Assembly: GCF_047948215.1 (NCBI RefSeq)
Contig: NC_134456.1
Span: forward strand, 16,648,230 to 16,712,229
Direction: 5' to 3'
Origin: Lycorma delicatula
Taxonomy: Eukaryota > Arthropoda > Insecta > Hemiptera > Fulgoridae
Length of the DNA stretch: 64,000 nt
In this document: piece by piece, positions 49,527 to 62,619 of the stretch
Layout: every line of letters begins with the position of its first letter
Numbering within the stretch: the stretch's first letter is position 1
The notes under the pieces: model-generated
What the model was told of the DNA's origin: nothing
Seen by the model: only the letters and a program-made list of their open reading frames with translations
Database searches by the model: none
Position numbers and translations under genes: made by a program

Positions 49527-52140
49527 CACCAGCTAAAATATTAATCTGGTAAGTTATCATTTATTTAACAAAGTCACTAAATTATCTCTTACACGTAGTC
49601 GGTTACGGTTTGCATTCTGTTGCAAGAGTTTTTTGTTAGTATTACATTAAAGATTTCTAATCTGAGGAGAACTTTTTATATATTAACCACTGTGTACGTG
49701 AAAACATAACTGATTTTTATTGAAGTATATCAAGAAAAAAAAATTAATTATCTTTTCCTTCTTCTTGTTATGAATGTTTAAGTTGCATTTTTAAAATGAA
49801 GTTAGGGAAAAAAGTATAGGTTTTGCAGAAAACTTCTGCAGAAAACTTTATACAGTCCCCTATACAAGGGATTCATTCATCATGGTATTCTGAATTTGAT
49901 ATTAACAGTGTGAAAATAAATCATTTTTTAATTTTTGTTTGTAAAATGTGATTTAAAAAAAATATTATTCACTTCATTGACCGGCCATTGAAATCAATGT
50001 CTGTGTTTTATAGTCAGGATAACACCTACTTCTACAATTTGTCCATGCAATAAAATTTCATTCCTGTTATTGATCGTTTGATACTGTAAAATAATTAATG
50101 ATCAAAGCACACTGTCTTGTTATTCATTCAAAAAAGTCAAAAGCAGTGGTTTCTAAACGTTTCGGACTCGCGTCGCCGTTTTTAATTACATTTTCCAATG
50201 TGCCATTCGCAACGAAAATCTATGACTGCCCGTAAGTAAGAGATTAAAATAAATACAATCTATTATGGGTTCATTGCAAAAATTAATAACTATAAAAATC
50301 TTTTAAAATTTTATTATGAAACTTTAACAATATTTCGCGACAAGCCAGTGAAGAAGCATCTCGTATCATTTGTTGCAGGTACGACAACGATTAGATAAGT
50401 AGGTTTAGAGTGAACAGCATTAATATAACAACAAAATTGATAATGAAAATTGAAAGGAGGATGGTATTACATTGCAACAGGGTCTCCATTTTTAGTAAGA
50501 TTAGTTTCTGCTTCAGGTAATTATGTATTCTTTATTGGATGCATGTGCATAGTGGAGTAATTTAGCGTGTTAGAACATTGGAAAAAATCGCATTTCCCAG
50601 GTAATCATCTCAGTAGTTTGTAAATTTTCTTCATGTTAACTGGGTCATTAAGTATTATAAGTTAGAGATATGTTCAGTCGCGTTCCCATTCCATACCTCA
50701 TCATCCCGCTGCCCCTAAAACGGTTGTAATAGTTTTTTAATTATGTTTATTACTGTATCATTATGCATTTTACTTTGGAATTGGTTATGCTAATTCGCGT
50801 TCACGTCCCGAAATACCCGCCCCAAAAGTAAGTCTCTGCGTATGTTGTAAATGTTTTTAATTATGTTTTTGCATGTTGGGTTTATTACCGGTGTATTTTG
50901 TGTTTTAGGTTTTGACTTGTATTTTTTTAAGTCGCGTTCACGTTCCATACACTAATTCCCCTTAAGCCCCTCAGTGGATTTTAAATGTATTTTATGTTAT
51001 GTGTTGTATGTTTTTTGTAGTGTTTTTGTGTTTCATTAGAATTATTTTTGTTTAGTATGTTCGTCATTGTGTTAAGTAGTGTTATATGTGTTTAGTATTT
51101 TTACAAGTGCATTATGTTATTTAAGTTAAAATTAGTTATGTTTATCGCCCGCGCGTTTCCTAAACGAAACATCAAATCTCCCTATTTTGAACTCCGATAT
51201 AATTTAAAAAGTTTTTGTTACTTATATTTAAAATTAAAGTGAATGCTCGTAAGCCAGGTAAAGGTATAGGTAATTTTCCATTGTTTTTTTAAATTTTATT
51301 ATGCAATATATTTTACATACATGTAACTGTGTTTATACGAATTGATTTGATATTTTTAATAATTTTGTTTCAGATTGTAAAACTAATCAGGGATAAAAAC
51401 TATGGTGTGATGAAGAAAAGAAATGAATAATTTGATTCCAGAAGACTTAATATATTATTAGTTTGTTAATTACTTTACTATTTTTATACTAATATTATTT
51501 TATTTTGTTTCATGGTTTTTTCAGGCACAAAAATATTTGTATATTTAAAAATTAATGTTGGAACAAGAAAACTAAAATAATACTTAGAAAATTTCCATGT
51601 GATGATGAATGTATAACAAAAAAAAGATGAAAAATGTAATTTCAACAAGGTCAAGTGAAGATGATCAGTTTAACAATAACAGTATCAACATCTAAATGAC
51701 ATAAGTGAGTAAAATTTTCAATTTATTAGATTATAAAAAAAGAATATAAAACCTTATGATCAGATTTCTTTATGTAAAAAATTGAAGGATTTTTTTTTGT
51801 TTAAGACAGTATTAATTTTGACAACATTACATCATTTCATGTAACGGTGCATTAAAGGTTTTAATAAAAACGATCGATTATAGTTATTTATCCTTAAATA
51901 TTAATAAGAAGCTTCTTGTAAACTTTTACTACATTGAACATTTTATTTTTCTAAAGTTGAATCAATGGTATTAATTTTATATTTAATTTTTAATAATTAT
52001 TTGTATATGATTTGGTTCGTGTTACTATATTTCTAATAGTAAATCTTTTGTTGTATTCTCTGTAGAAACATTATGTTTATCAAGCAACATATCTAACCTC
52101 AATTGTTGTAACCACTGGACCATTTGTGTGAGCTTCGATC
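49527..52140 (+). repeat. Unit U19 (class II type D, 2614 bp)
   Basis: Shares many type C variants but differs by a 3-bp loss near 50426-50436 (ATATAACAACAAAATTG), a 1-bp loss near 51205 and GTAAAACTAATC near 51376. Its 3' end is fully X-like: C in the poly-A, GAGTAAAATTTTC, ATTAGATTATAAAA and GTAGAAAC. Confidence 0.93.
51114..51242 (+). other. 42-residue frameshifted version of the open frame in type D (U19)
   Basis: One base is missing from the T/A run near 51205. The frame shifts after residue 30 and stops at 51242. The same frameshift recurs at 61593-61721 in U23. This argues against a functional peptide. Confidence 0.2.
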
Positions 52141-54763
52141 CACCAGCTAAAATATTAAACTGGTATGTTATCATTTATTTAACAAAGTCACTAAATTATC
52201 TCTTACACGTAGTCGGTTACGGTTTGCATTCTGTTGCAAGAGTTTTTTGTTAGTATTACATTAAAGATTTCTAATCTGAGGAGAACTTTTTATATATTAA
52301 CCACTGTGTACGTGAATACATAACTGATTTTTATTGAAGTATATCAAGAAAAAAAAATTAATTAATCTTTTCCTCCTTCTTGTTATGAATGTTTAAGTTG
52401 CATTTTTAAAATGAAGTTAGGGAAAAAAGTATAGGTTTTGCAGAAAACTTCTGCAGAAAACTTTATACAGTCCCCTATACAAGGGATTCATTCATCATGG
52501 TATTCTGAATTTGATATTAACAGTGTGAAAATAAATCATTTTTTAATTTTTGTTTGTAAAATGTGATTTAAAAAAAATATTATTCACTTCATTGACCGGC
52601 CATTGAAATCAATGTCTGTGTTTTATGGTCAGGATAACACCTATTTCTACAATTTATTCTGTGCTTCCATGCAATAAAATTTCATTCCTGTTCTTGATCG
52701 TTTGATACTGTAAAATAATTAATGATCAAAGCACACTGTCTTGTTATTCATTCAAAGAAGTCAAAACCAGTGGTTTCTAAACGTTTCGGACTCGCGTCAC
52801 CGTTTTTAATTACATTTTCCATTGTGCCATTCGCAACGAAAATCTATGACTGCCCGTAAGTAAGGGATTAAAATAAATACAATCTATTATGGGTTCATTG
52901 CAAAAATTAATAACTATAAAAATCTTTTAAAATTTTATTATGAAACTTTAACAATATTTCGCGAGAAGGCAGTGAAGAAGCATCTCGTATCATTTGTTGC
53001 AGGTACGACAACGATTAGATAAGTAGGTTTAGAGTGAACAGCATTAATATGACAACAACGAAATTGATAATGAAAATTGAAAGGAGGATGGTATTACATT
53101 GCAACAGGGTCTCCATTCTTAGTAAGATTAGTTTCTGCTTCAGGTAATTATGTATTCTTTATTGGATGCATGTGCATAGTGGAGTAATTTAGCGTGTTAG
53201 AACATTGGAAAAAATCGCATTTCCCAGGTAATCATCTCAGTAGTTTGTAAATTTTCTTCATGTTAACTGGGTCATTAAGTATTATAAGTTAGAGATATGT
53301 TCAGTCGCGTTCCCATTCCATACCTCATCATCCCGCTGCCCCTAAAACGGTTGTAATAGTTTTTTAATTATGTTTATTACTGTATCATTATGCATTTTCC
53401 TTTGGAATTGGTTATGCTAATTCGCGTTCACGTCCCGAAATACCCGCCCCAAAAGTAAGTCTCTGCGTATGTTGTAAATGTTTTTAATTATGTTTTTGCA
53501 TGTTGGGTTTATTACAGGTGTATTTTGTGTTTTAGGTTTTGACTTGTATTTTTTTAAGTCCCGTTCACGTTCCATACACTAATTCCCCTTAAGCCCCTCA
53601 GTGGATTTTAAATGTATTTTATGTTATGTGTTGTATGTTTTTTGTAGTGTTTTTGTGTTTCATTAGAATTATTTTTGTTTAGTATGTTCGTCATTGTGTT
53701 AAGTAGTGTTATATGTGTTTAGTATTTTTACAAGTGCATTATGTTATTTAAGTTAAAATTAGTTATGTTTATCGCCCGCGCGTTTCCTAAACGAAACATC
53801 AAATCTCCCTATTTTGAACTCCGATATAATTTTAAAAAGTTTTTGTTACTTATATTTAAAATTAAAGTGAATGCTCGTAAGCCAGGTAAAGGTATAGGTA
53901 ATTTTCCTATGTTTTTTAAATTTTATTATGCAATATATTTTACATACATGTAACTGTGTTTTTACGAATTGATTTGATATTTTTAATAATGTTGTTTCAG
54001 ATTGTTAAACTATTCAGGGATAAACTATGGTGTGATGAAGAGAAGAAATGAATAATTTGATTCCAGAAGACTTAATATATTATTAGTTTGTTAATTACTT
54101 TACTATTTTTATACTAATATTATTTTATTTTGTTTCATGGTTTTTTCAGGCACAATAATATTTGTATATTTAAAAATTAATGTTGGAACAAGAAAACTAA
54201 AATAATACTTAGAAAATTTCCATGTGATGATGAATGTATAAAAAAAAAGATGAAAAATGTAATTTCAACAAGGTCAAGTGAAGATGATCAGTTTAACAAT
54301 AACAGTATCAACATCTAAATGACATAAGTGAGCAAAATTTTCAATTTATTAGTTTTTAAAAAAAGAATATAAAACCTTATGATCAGATTTCTTTATGTAA
54401 AAAATTGAAGGATTTTTTTTTGTTTAAGACAGTATTAATTTTGACAACATTACATCATTTCATGTAACGGTGCATTAAAGGTTTTAATAAAAACGATCGA
54501 TTATAGTTATTTATCCTTAAATATTAATAAGAAGCTTCTTGTAAACTTTTACTACATTGAACATTTTATTTTTCTAAAGTTGAATCAATGGTATTAATTT
54601 TATATTTAATTTTTAATAATTATTTGTATATGATTTGGTTCGTGTTACTATATTTCTAATAGTAAATCTTTTGTTGTGTTCTCTGTAGACACATTATGTT
54701 TATCAAGCAACATATCTAACCTCAATTGTTGTAACCACTGGACCATTTGTGTGAGCTTCGATC
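52141..54763 (+). repeat. Unit U20 (class II type A', 2623 bp)
   Basis: Type A start (GGTATGTT) and the 10-bp gain. It differs from U13/U16 by eight substitutions packed into 52757-53118 and by CGTGAATACATAAC near 52316. The remaining sequence is close to type A. Confidence 0.94.
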
Positions 54764-57388
54764 CACCAGCTAAAATATTAATCTGGTAAGTTATCATTTA
54801 TTTAACAAAGTCACTAAATTATCTCTTACACGTAGTCGGTTACGGTTTGCATTCTGTTGCAAGAGTTTTTTGTTAGTATTACATTAAAGATTTCTAATCT
54901 GAGGAGAACTTTTTATATATTAACCACTGTGTACGTGAAAACATAACTGATTTTTATTGAAGTATATCAAGAAAAAAAAATTAATTAATCTTTTCCTCCT
55001 TCTTGTTATGAATGTTTAAGTTGCATTTTTAAAATGAAGTTAGGGAAAAAAGTATAGGTTTTGCAGAAAACTTCTGCAGAAAACTTTATACAGTCCCCTA
55101 TACAAGGGATTCATTCATCATGGTATTCTGAATTTGATATTAACAGTGTGAAAATAAATCATTTTTTAATTTTTGTTTGTAAAATGTGATTTAAAAAAAA
55201 TATTATTCACTTCATTGACCGGCCATTGAAATCAATGTCTGTGTTTTATGGTCAGGATAACACCTATTTCTACAATTTATTCTGTGCTTCCATGCAATAA
55301 AATTTCATTCCTGTTCTTGATCGTTTGATACTGTAAAATAATTAATGATCAAAGCACACTGTCTTGTTATTCATTCAAAAAAGTCAAAAGCAGTGGTTTC
55401 TAAACGTTTCGGACTCGCGTCGCCGTTTTTAATTACATTTTCCAATGTGCCATTCGCAACGAAAATCTATGACTGCCCGTAAGTAAGAGATTAAAATAAA
55501 TACAATCTATTATGGGTTCATTGCAAAAATTAATAACTATAAAAATCTTTTAAAATTTTATTATGAAACTTTAACAATATTTCGCGACAAGCCAGTGAAG
55601 AAGCATCTCGTATCATTTGTTGCAGGTACGACAACGATTAGATAAGTAGGTTTAGAGTGAACAGCATTAATATGACAACAACGAAATTGATAATGAAAAT
55701 TGAAAGGAGGATGGTATTACATTGCAACAGGGTCTCCATTTTTAGTAAGATTAGTTTCTGCTTCAGGTAATTATGTATTCTTTATTGGATGCATGTGCAT
55801 AGTGGAGTAATTTAGCGTGTTAGAACATTGGAAAAAATCGCATTTCCCAGGTAATCATCTCAGTAGTTTGTAAATTTTCTTCATGTTAACTGGGTCATTA
55901 AGTATTATAAGTTAGAGATATGTTCAGTCGCGTTCCCATTCCATACCTCATCATCCCGCTGCCCCTAAAACGGTTGTAATAGTTTTTTAATTATGTTTAT
56001 TACTGTATCATTATGCATTTTCCTTTGGAATTGGTTATGCTAATTCGCGTTCACGTCCCGAAATACCCGCCCCAAAAGTAAGTCTCTGCGTATGTTGTAA
56101 ATGTTTTTAATTATGTTTTTGCATGTTGGGTTTATTACAGGTGTATTTTGTGTTTTAGGTTTTGACTTGTATTTTTTTAAGTCCCGTTCACGTTCCATAC
56201 ACTAATTCCCCTTAAGCCCCTCAGTGGATTTTAAATGTATTTTATGTTATGTGTTGTATGTTTTTTGTAGTGTTTTTGTGTTTCATTAGAATTATTTTTG
56301 TTTAGTATGTTCGTCATTGTGTTAAGTAGTGTTATATGTGTTTAGTATTTTTACAAGTGCATTATGTTATTTAAGTTAAAATTAGTTATGTTTATCGCCC
56401 GCGCGTTTCCTAAACGAAACATCAAATCTCCCTATTTTGAACTCCGATATAATTTTAAAAAGTTTTTGTTACTTATATTTAAAATTAAAGTGAATGCTCG
56501 TAAGCCAGGTAAAGGTATAGGTAATTTTCCTATGTTTTTTAAATTTTATTATGCAATATATTTTACATACATGTAACTGTGTTTTTACGAATTGATTTGA
56601 TATTTTTAATAATGTTGTTTCAGATTGTTAAACTATTCAGGGATAAACTATGGTGTGATGAAGAGAAGAAATGAATAATTTGATTCCAGAAGACTTAATA
56701 TATTATTAGTTTGTTAATTACTTTACTATTTTTATACTAATATTATTTTATTTTGTTTCATGGTTTTTTCAGGCACAATAATATTTGTATATTTAAAAAT
56801 TAATGTTGGAACAAGAAAACTAAAATAATACTTAGAAAATTTCCATGTGATGATGAATGTATAACAAAAAAAAGATGAAAAATGTAATTTCAACAAGGTC
56901 AAGTGAAGATGATCAGTTTAACAATAACAGTATCAACATCTAAATGACATAAGTGAGCAAAATTTTCAATTTATTAGTTTTTAAAAAAAGAATATAAAAC
57001 CTTATGATCAGATTTCTTTATGTAAAAAATTGAAGGATTTTTTTTTGTTTAAGACAGTATTAATTTTGACAACATTACATCATTTCATGTAACGGTGCAT
57101 TAAAGGTTTTAATAAAAACGATCGATTATAGTTATTTATCCTTAAATATTAATAAGAAGCTTCTTGTAAACTTTTACTACATTGAACATTTTATTTTTCT
57201 AAAGTTGAATCAATGGTATTAATTTTATATTTAATTTTTAATAATTATTTGTATATGATTTGGTTCGTGTTACTATATTTCTAATAGTAAATCTTTTGTT
57301 GTGTTCTCTGTAGACACATTATGTTTATCAAGCAACATATCTAACCTCAATTGTTGTAACCACTGGACCATTTGTGTGAGCTTCGATC
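54764..57388 (+). repeat. Unit U21 (class II type B, 2625 bp)
   Basis: Type B unit nearly identical to U14 and U17: standard start, 10-bp gain, class I-like 70-codon region and C in the poly-A. Type B is common to the three-unit and four-unit HORs, which links them by descent. Confidence 0.95.
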
Positions 57389-60005
57389 CACCAGCTAAAA
57401 TATTAATCTGGTAAGTTATCATTTATTTAACAAAGTCACTAAATTATCTCTTACACGTAGTCGGTTACGGTTTGCATTCTGTTGCAAGAGTTTTTTGTTA
57501 GTATTACATTAAAGATTTCTAATCTGAGGAGAACTTTTTATATATTAACCACTGTGTACGTGAAAACATAACTGATTTTTATTGAAGTATATCAAGAAAA
57601 AAAAATTAATTATCTTTTCCTTCTTCTTGTTATGAATGTTTAAGTTGCATTTTTAAAATGAAGTTAGGGAAAAAAGTATAGGTTTTGCAGAAAACTTCTG
57701 CAGAAAACTTTATACAGTCCCCTATACAAGGGATTCATTCATCATGGTATTCTGAATTTGATATTAACAGTGTGAAAATAAATCATTTTTTAATTTTTGT
57801 TTGTAAAATGTGATTTAAAAAAAATATTATTCACTTCATTGACCGGCCATTGAAATCAATGTCTGTGTTTTATAGTCAGGATAACACCTACTTCTACAAT
57901 TTGTCCATGCAATAAAATTTCATTCCTGTTATTGATCGTTTGATACTGTAAAATAATTAATGATCAAAGCACACTGTCTTGTTATTCATTCAAAAAAGTC
58001 AAAAGCAGTGGTTTCTAAACGTTTCGGACTCGCGTCGCCGTTTTTAATTACATTTTCCAATGTGCCATTCGCAACGAAAATCTATGACTGCCCGTAAGTA
58101 AGAGATTAAAATAAATACAATCTATTATGGGTTCATTGCAAAAATTAAAAACTATAAAAATCTTTTAAAATTTTATTATGAAACTTTAACAATATTTCGC
58201 GACAAGCCAGTGAAGAAGCATCTCGTATCATTTGTTGCAGGTACGACAACGATTAGATAAGTAGGTTTAGAGTGAACAGCATTAATATGACAACAACGAA
58301 ATTGATAATGAAAATTGAAAGGAGGATGGTATTACATTGCAACAGGGTCTCCATTTTTAGTAAGATTAGTTTCTGCTTCAGGTAATTATGTATTCTTTAT
58401 TGGATGCATGTGCATAGTGGAGTAATTTAGCGTGTTAGAACATTGGAAAAAATCGCATTTCCCAGGTAATCATCTCAGTAGTTTGTAAATTTTCTTCATG
58501 TTAACTGGGTCATTAAGTATTATAAGTTAGAGATATGTTCAGTCGCGTTCCCATTCCATACCTCATCATCCCGCTGCCCCTAAAACGGTTGTAATAGTTT
58601 TTTAATTATGTTTATTACTGTATCATTATGCATTTTACTTTGGAATTGGTTATGCTAATTCGCGTTCACGTCCCGAAATACCCGCCCCAAAAGTAAGTCT
58701 CTGCGTATGTTGTAAATGTTTTTAATTATGTTTTTGCATGTTGGGTTTATTACCGGTGTATTTTGTGTTTTAGGTTTTGACTTGTATTTTTTTAAGTCGC
58801 GTTCACGTTCCATACACTAATTCCCCTTAAGCCCCTCAGTGGATTTTAAATGTATTTTATGTTATGTGTTGTATGTTTTTTGTAGTGTTTTTGTGTTTCA
58901 TTAGAATTATTTTTGTTTAGTATGTTCGTCATTGTGTTAAGTAGTGTTATATGTGTTTAGTATTTTTACAAGTGCATTATGTTATTTAAGTTAAAATTAG
59001 TTATGTTTATCGCCCGCGCGTTTCCTAAACGAAACATCAAATCTCCCTATTTTGAACTCCGATATAATTTTAAAAAGTTTTTGTTACTTATATTTAAAAT
59101 TAAAGTGAATGCTCGTAAGCCAGGTAAAGGTATAGGTAATTTTCCATTGTTTTTTTAAATTTTATTATGCAATATATTTTACATACATGTAACTGTGTTT
59201 ATACGAATTGATTTGATATTTTTAATAATTTTGTTTCAGATTGTTAAACTAATCAGGGATAAAAACTATGGTGTGATGAAGAAAAGAAATGAATAATTTG
59301 ATTCCAGAAGACTTAATATATTATTAGTTTGTTAATTACTTTACTATTTTTATACTAATATTATTTTATTTTGTTTCATGGTTTTTTCAGGCACAAAAAT
59401 ATTTGTATATTTAAAAATTAATGTTGGAACAAGAAAACTAAAATAATACTTAGAAAATTTCCATGTGATGATGAATGTATAAAAAAAAAAGATGAAAAAT
59501 GTAATTTCAACAAGGTCAAGTGAAGATGATCAGTTTAACAATAACAGTATCAACATCTAAATGACATAAGTGAGCAAAATTTTCAATTTATTAGTTTTTA
59601 AAAAAAGAATATAAAACCTTATGATCAGATTTCTTTATGTAAAAAATTGAAGGATTTTTTTTTGTTTAAGACAGTATTAATTTTGACAACATTACATCAT
59701 TTCATGTAACGGTGCATTAAAGGTTTTAATAAAAACGATCGATTATAGTTATTTATCCTTAAATATTAATAAGAAGCTTCTTGTAAACTTTTACTACATT
59801 GAACATTTTATTTTTCTAAAGTTGAATCAATGGTATTAATTTTATATTTAATTTTTAATAATTATTTGTATATGATTTGGTTCGTGTTACTATATTTCTA
59901 ATAGTAAATCTTTTGTTGTGTTCTCTGTAGACACATTATGTTTATCAAGCAACATATCTAACCTCAATTGTTGTAACCACTGGACCATTTGTGTGAGCTT
60001 CGATC
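57389..60005 (+). repeat. Unit U22 (class II type C, 2617 bp)
   Basis: Repeats U18 at +10479 bp with all its private changes, including the mosaic switch that now lies between 59397 and 59483. Confidence 0.94.
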
Positions 60006-62619
60006 CACCAGCTAAAATATTAATCTGGTAAGTTATCATTTATTTAACAAAGTCACTAAATTATCTCTTACACGTAGTCGGTTACGGTTTGCATTCTGTT
60101 GCAAGAGTTTTTTGTTAGTATTACATTAAAGATTTCTAATCTGAGGAGAACTTTTTATATATTAACCACTGTGTACGTGAAAACATAACTGATTTTTATT
60201 GAAGTATATCAAGAAAAAAAAATTAATTATCTTTTCCTTCTTCTTGTTATGAATGTTTAAGTTGCATTTTTAAAATGAAGTTAGGGAAAAAAGTATAGGT
60301 TTTGCAGAAAACTTCTGCAGAAAACTTTATACAGTCCCCTATACAAGGGATTCATTCATCATGGTATTCTGAATTTGATATTAACAGTGTGAAAATAAAT
60401 CATTTTTTAATTTTTGTTTGTAAAATGTGATTTAAAAAAAATATTATTCACTTCATTGACCGGCCATTGAAATCAATGTCTGTGTTTTATAGTCAGGATA
60501 ACACCTACTTCTACAATTTGTCCATGCAATAAAATTTCATTCCTGTTATTGATCGTTTGATACTGTAAAATAATTAATGATCAAAGCACACTGTCTTGTT
60601 ATTCATTCAAAAAAGTCAAAAGCAGTGGTTTCTAAACGTTTCGGACTCGCGTCGCCGTTTTTAATTACATTTTCCAATGTGCCATTCGCAACGAAAATCT
60701 ATGACTGCCCGTAAGTAAGAGATTAAAATAAATACAATCTATTATGGGTTCATTGCAAAAATTAATAACTATAAAAATCTTTTAAAATTTTATTATGAAA
60801 CTTTAACAATATTTCGCGACAAGCCAGTGAAGAAGCATCTCGTATCATTTGTTGCAGGTACGACAACGATTAGATAAGTAGGTTTAGAGTGAACAGCATT
60901 AATATAACAACAAAATTGATAATGAAAATTGAAAGGAGGATGGTATTACATTGCAACAGGGTCTCCATTTTTAGTAAGATTAGTTTCTGCTTCAGGTAAT
61001 TATGTATTCTTTATTGGATGCATGTGCATAGTGGAGTAATTTACCGTGTTAGAACATTGGAAAAAATCGCATTTCCCAGGTAATCATCTCAGTAGTTTGT
61101 AAATTTTCTTCATGTTAACTGGGTCATTAAGTATTATAAGTTAGAGATATGTTCAGTCGCGTTCCCATTCCATACCTCATCATCCCGCTGCCCCTAAAAC
61201 GGTTGTAATAGTTTTTTAATTATGTTTATTACTGTATCATTATGCATTTTACTTTGGAATTGGTTATGCTAATTCGCGTTCACGTCCCGAAATACCCGCC
61301 CCAAAAGTAAGTCTCTGCGTATGTTGTAAATGTTTTTAATTATGTTTTTGCATGTTGGGTTTATTACCGGTGTATTTTGTGTTTTAGGTTTTGACTTGTA
61401 TTTTTTTAAGTCGCGTTCACGTTCCATACACTAATTCCCCTTAAGCCCCTCAGTGGATTTTAAATGTATTTTATGTTATGTGTTGTATGTTTTTTGTAGT
61501 GTTTTTGTGTTTCATTAGAATTATTTTTGTTTAGTATGTTCGTCATTGTGTTAAGTAGTGTTATATGTGTTTAGTATTTTTACAAGTGCATTATGTTATT
61601 TAAGTTAAAATTAGTTATGTTTATCGCCCGCGCGTTTCCTAAACGAAACATCAAATCTCCCTATTTTGAACTCCGATATAATTTAAAAAGTTTTTGTTAC
61701 TTATATTTAAAATTAAAGTGAATGCTCGTAAGCCAGGTAAAGGTATAGGTAATTTTCCATTGTTTTTTTAAATTTTATTATGCAATATATTTTACATACA
61801 TGTAACTGTGTTTATACGAATTGATTTGATATTTTTAATAATTTTGTTTCAGATTGTAAAACTAATCAGGGATAAAAACTATGGTGTGATGAAGAAAAGA
61901 AATGAATAATTTGATTCCAGAAGACTTAATATATTATTAGTTTGTTAATTACTTTACTATTTTTATACTAATATTATTTTATTTTGTTTCATGGTTTTTT
62001 CAGGCACAAAAATATTTGTATATTTAAAAATTAATGTTGGAACAAGAAAACTAAAATAATACTTAGAAAATTTCCATGTGATGATGAATGTATAACAAAA
62101 AAAAGATGAAAAATGTAATTTCAACAAGGTCAAGTGAAGATGATCAGTTTAACAATAACAGTATCAACATCTAAATGACATAAGTGAGTAAAATTTTCAA
62201 TTTATTAGATTATAAAAAAAGAATATAAAACCTTATGATCAGATTTCTTTATGTAAAAAATTGAAGGATTTTTTTTTGTTTAAGACAGTATTAATTTTGA
62301 CAACATTACATCATTTCATGTAACGGTGCATTAAAGGTTTTAATAAAAACGATCGATTATAGTTATTTATCCTTAAATATTAATAAGAAGCTTCTTGTAA
62401 ACTTTTACTACATTGAACATTTTATTTTTCTAAAGTTGAATCAATGGTATTAATTTTATATTTAATTTTTAATAATTATTTGTATATGATTTGGTTCGTG
62501 TTACTATATTTCTAATAGTAAATCTTTTGTTGTATTCTCTGTAGAAACATTATGTTTATCAAGCAACATATCTAACCTCAATTGTTGTAACCACTGGACC
62601 ATTTGTGTGAGCTTCGATC
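60006..62619 (+). repeat. Unit U23 (class II type D, 2614 bp)
   Basis: Repeats U19 at +10479 bp, including both small deletions. One private change is C at 61044 (TTTACCGTG for TTTAGCGTG). Confidence 0.94.

Larger units (their letters stand above)
46910..57388 (+). repeat. Four-unit higher-order repeat C-D-A'-B, copy 1 (U18-U21)
   Basis: Units of 2617, 2614, 2623 and 2625 bp form a 10479-bp period, which is 2613 bp (one monomer) longer than the adjacent X-A-B repeat. All private variants recur 10479 bp downstream: the ACCGG change near 48276, the short deletion in U19 (50426-50436), the 1-bp deletion near 51205 and the substitution cluster 52757-53118. Confidence 0.93.
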
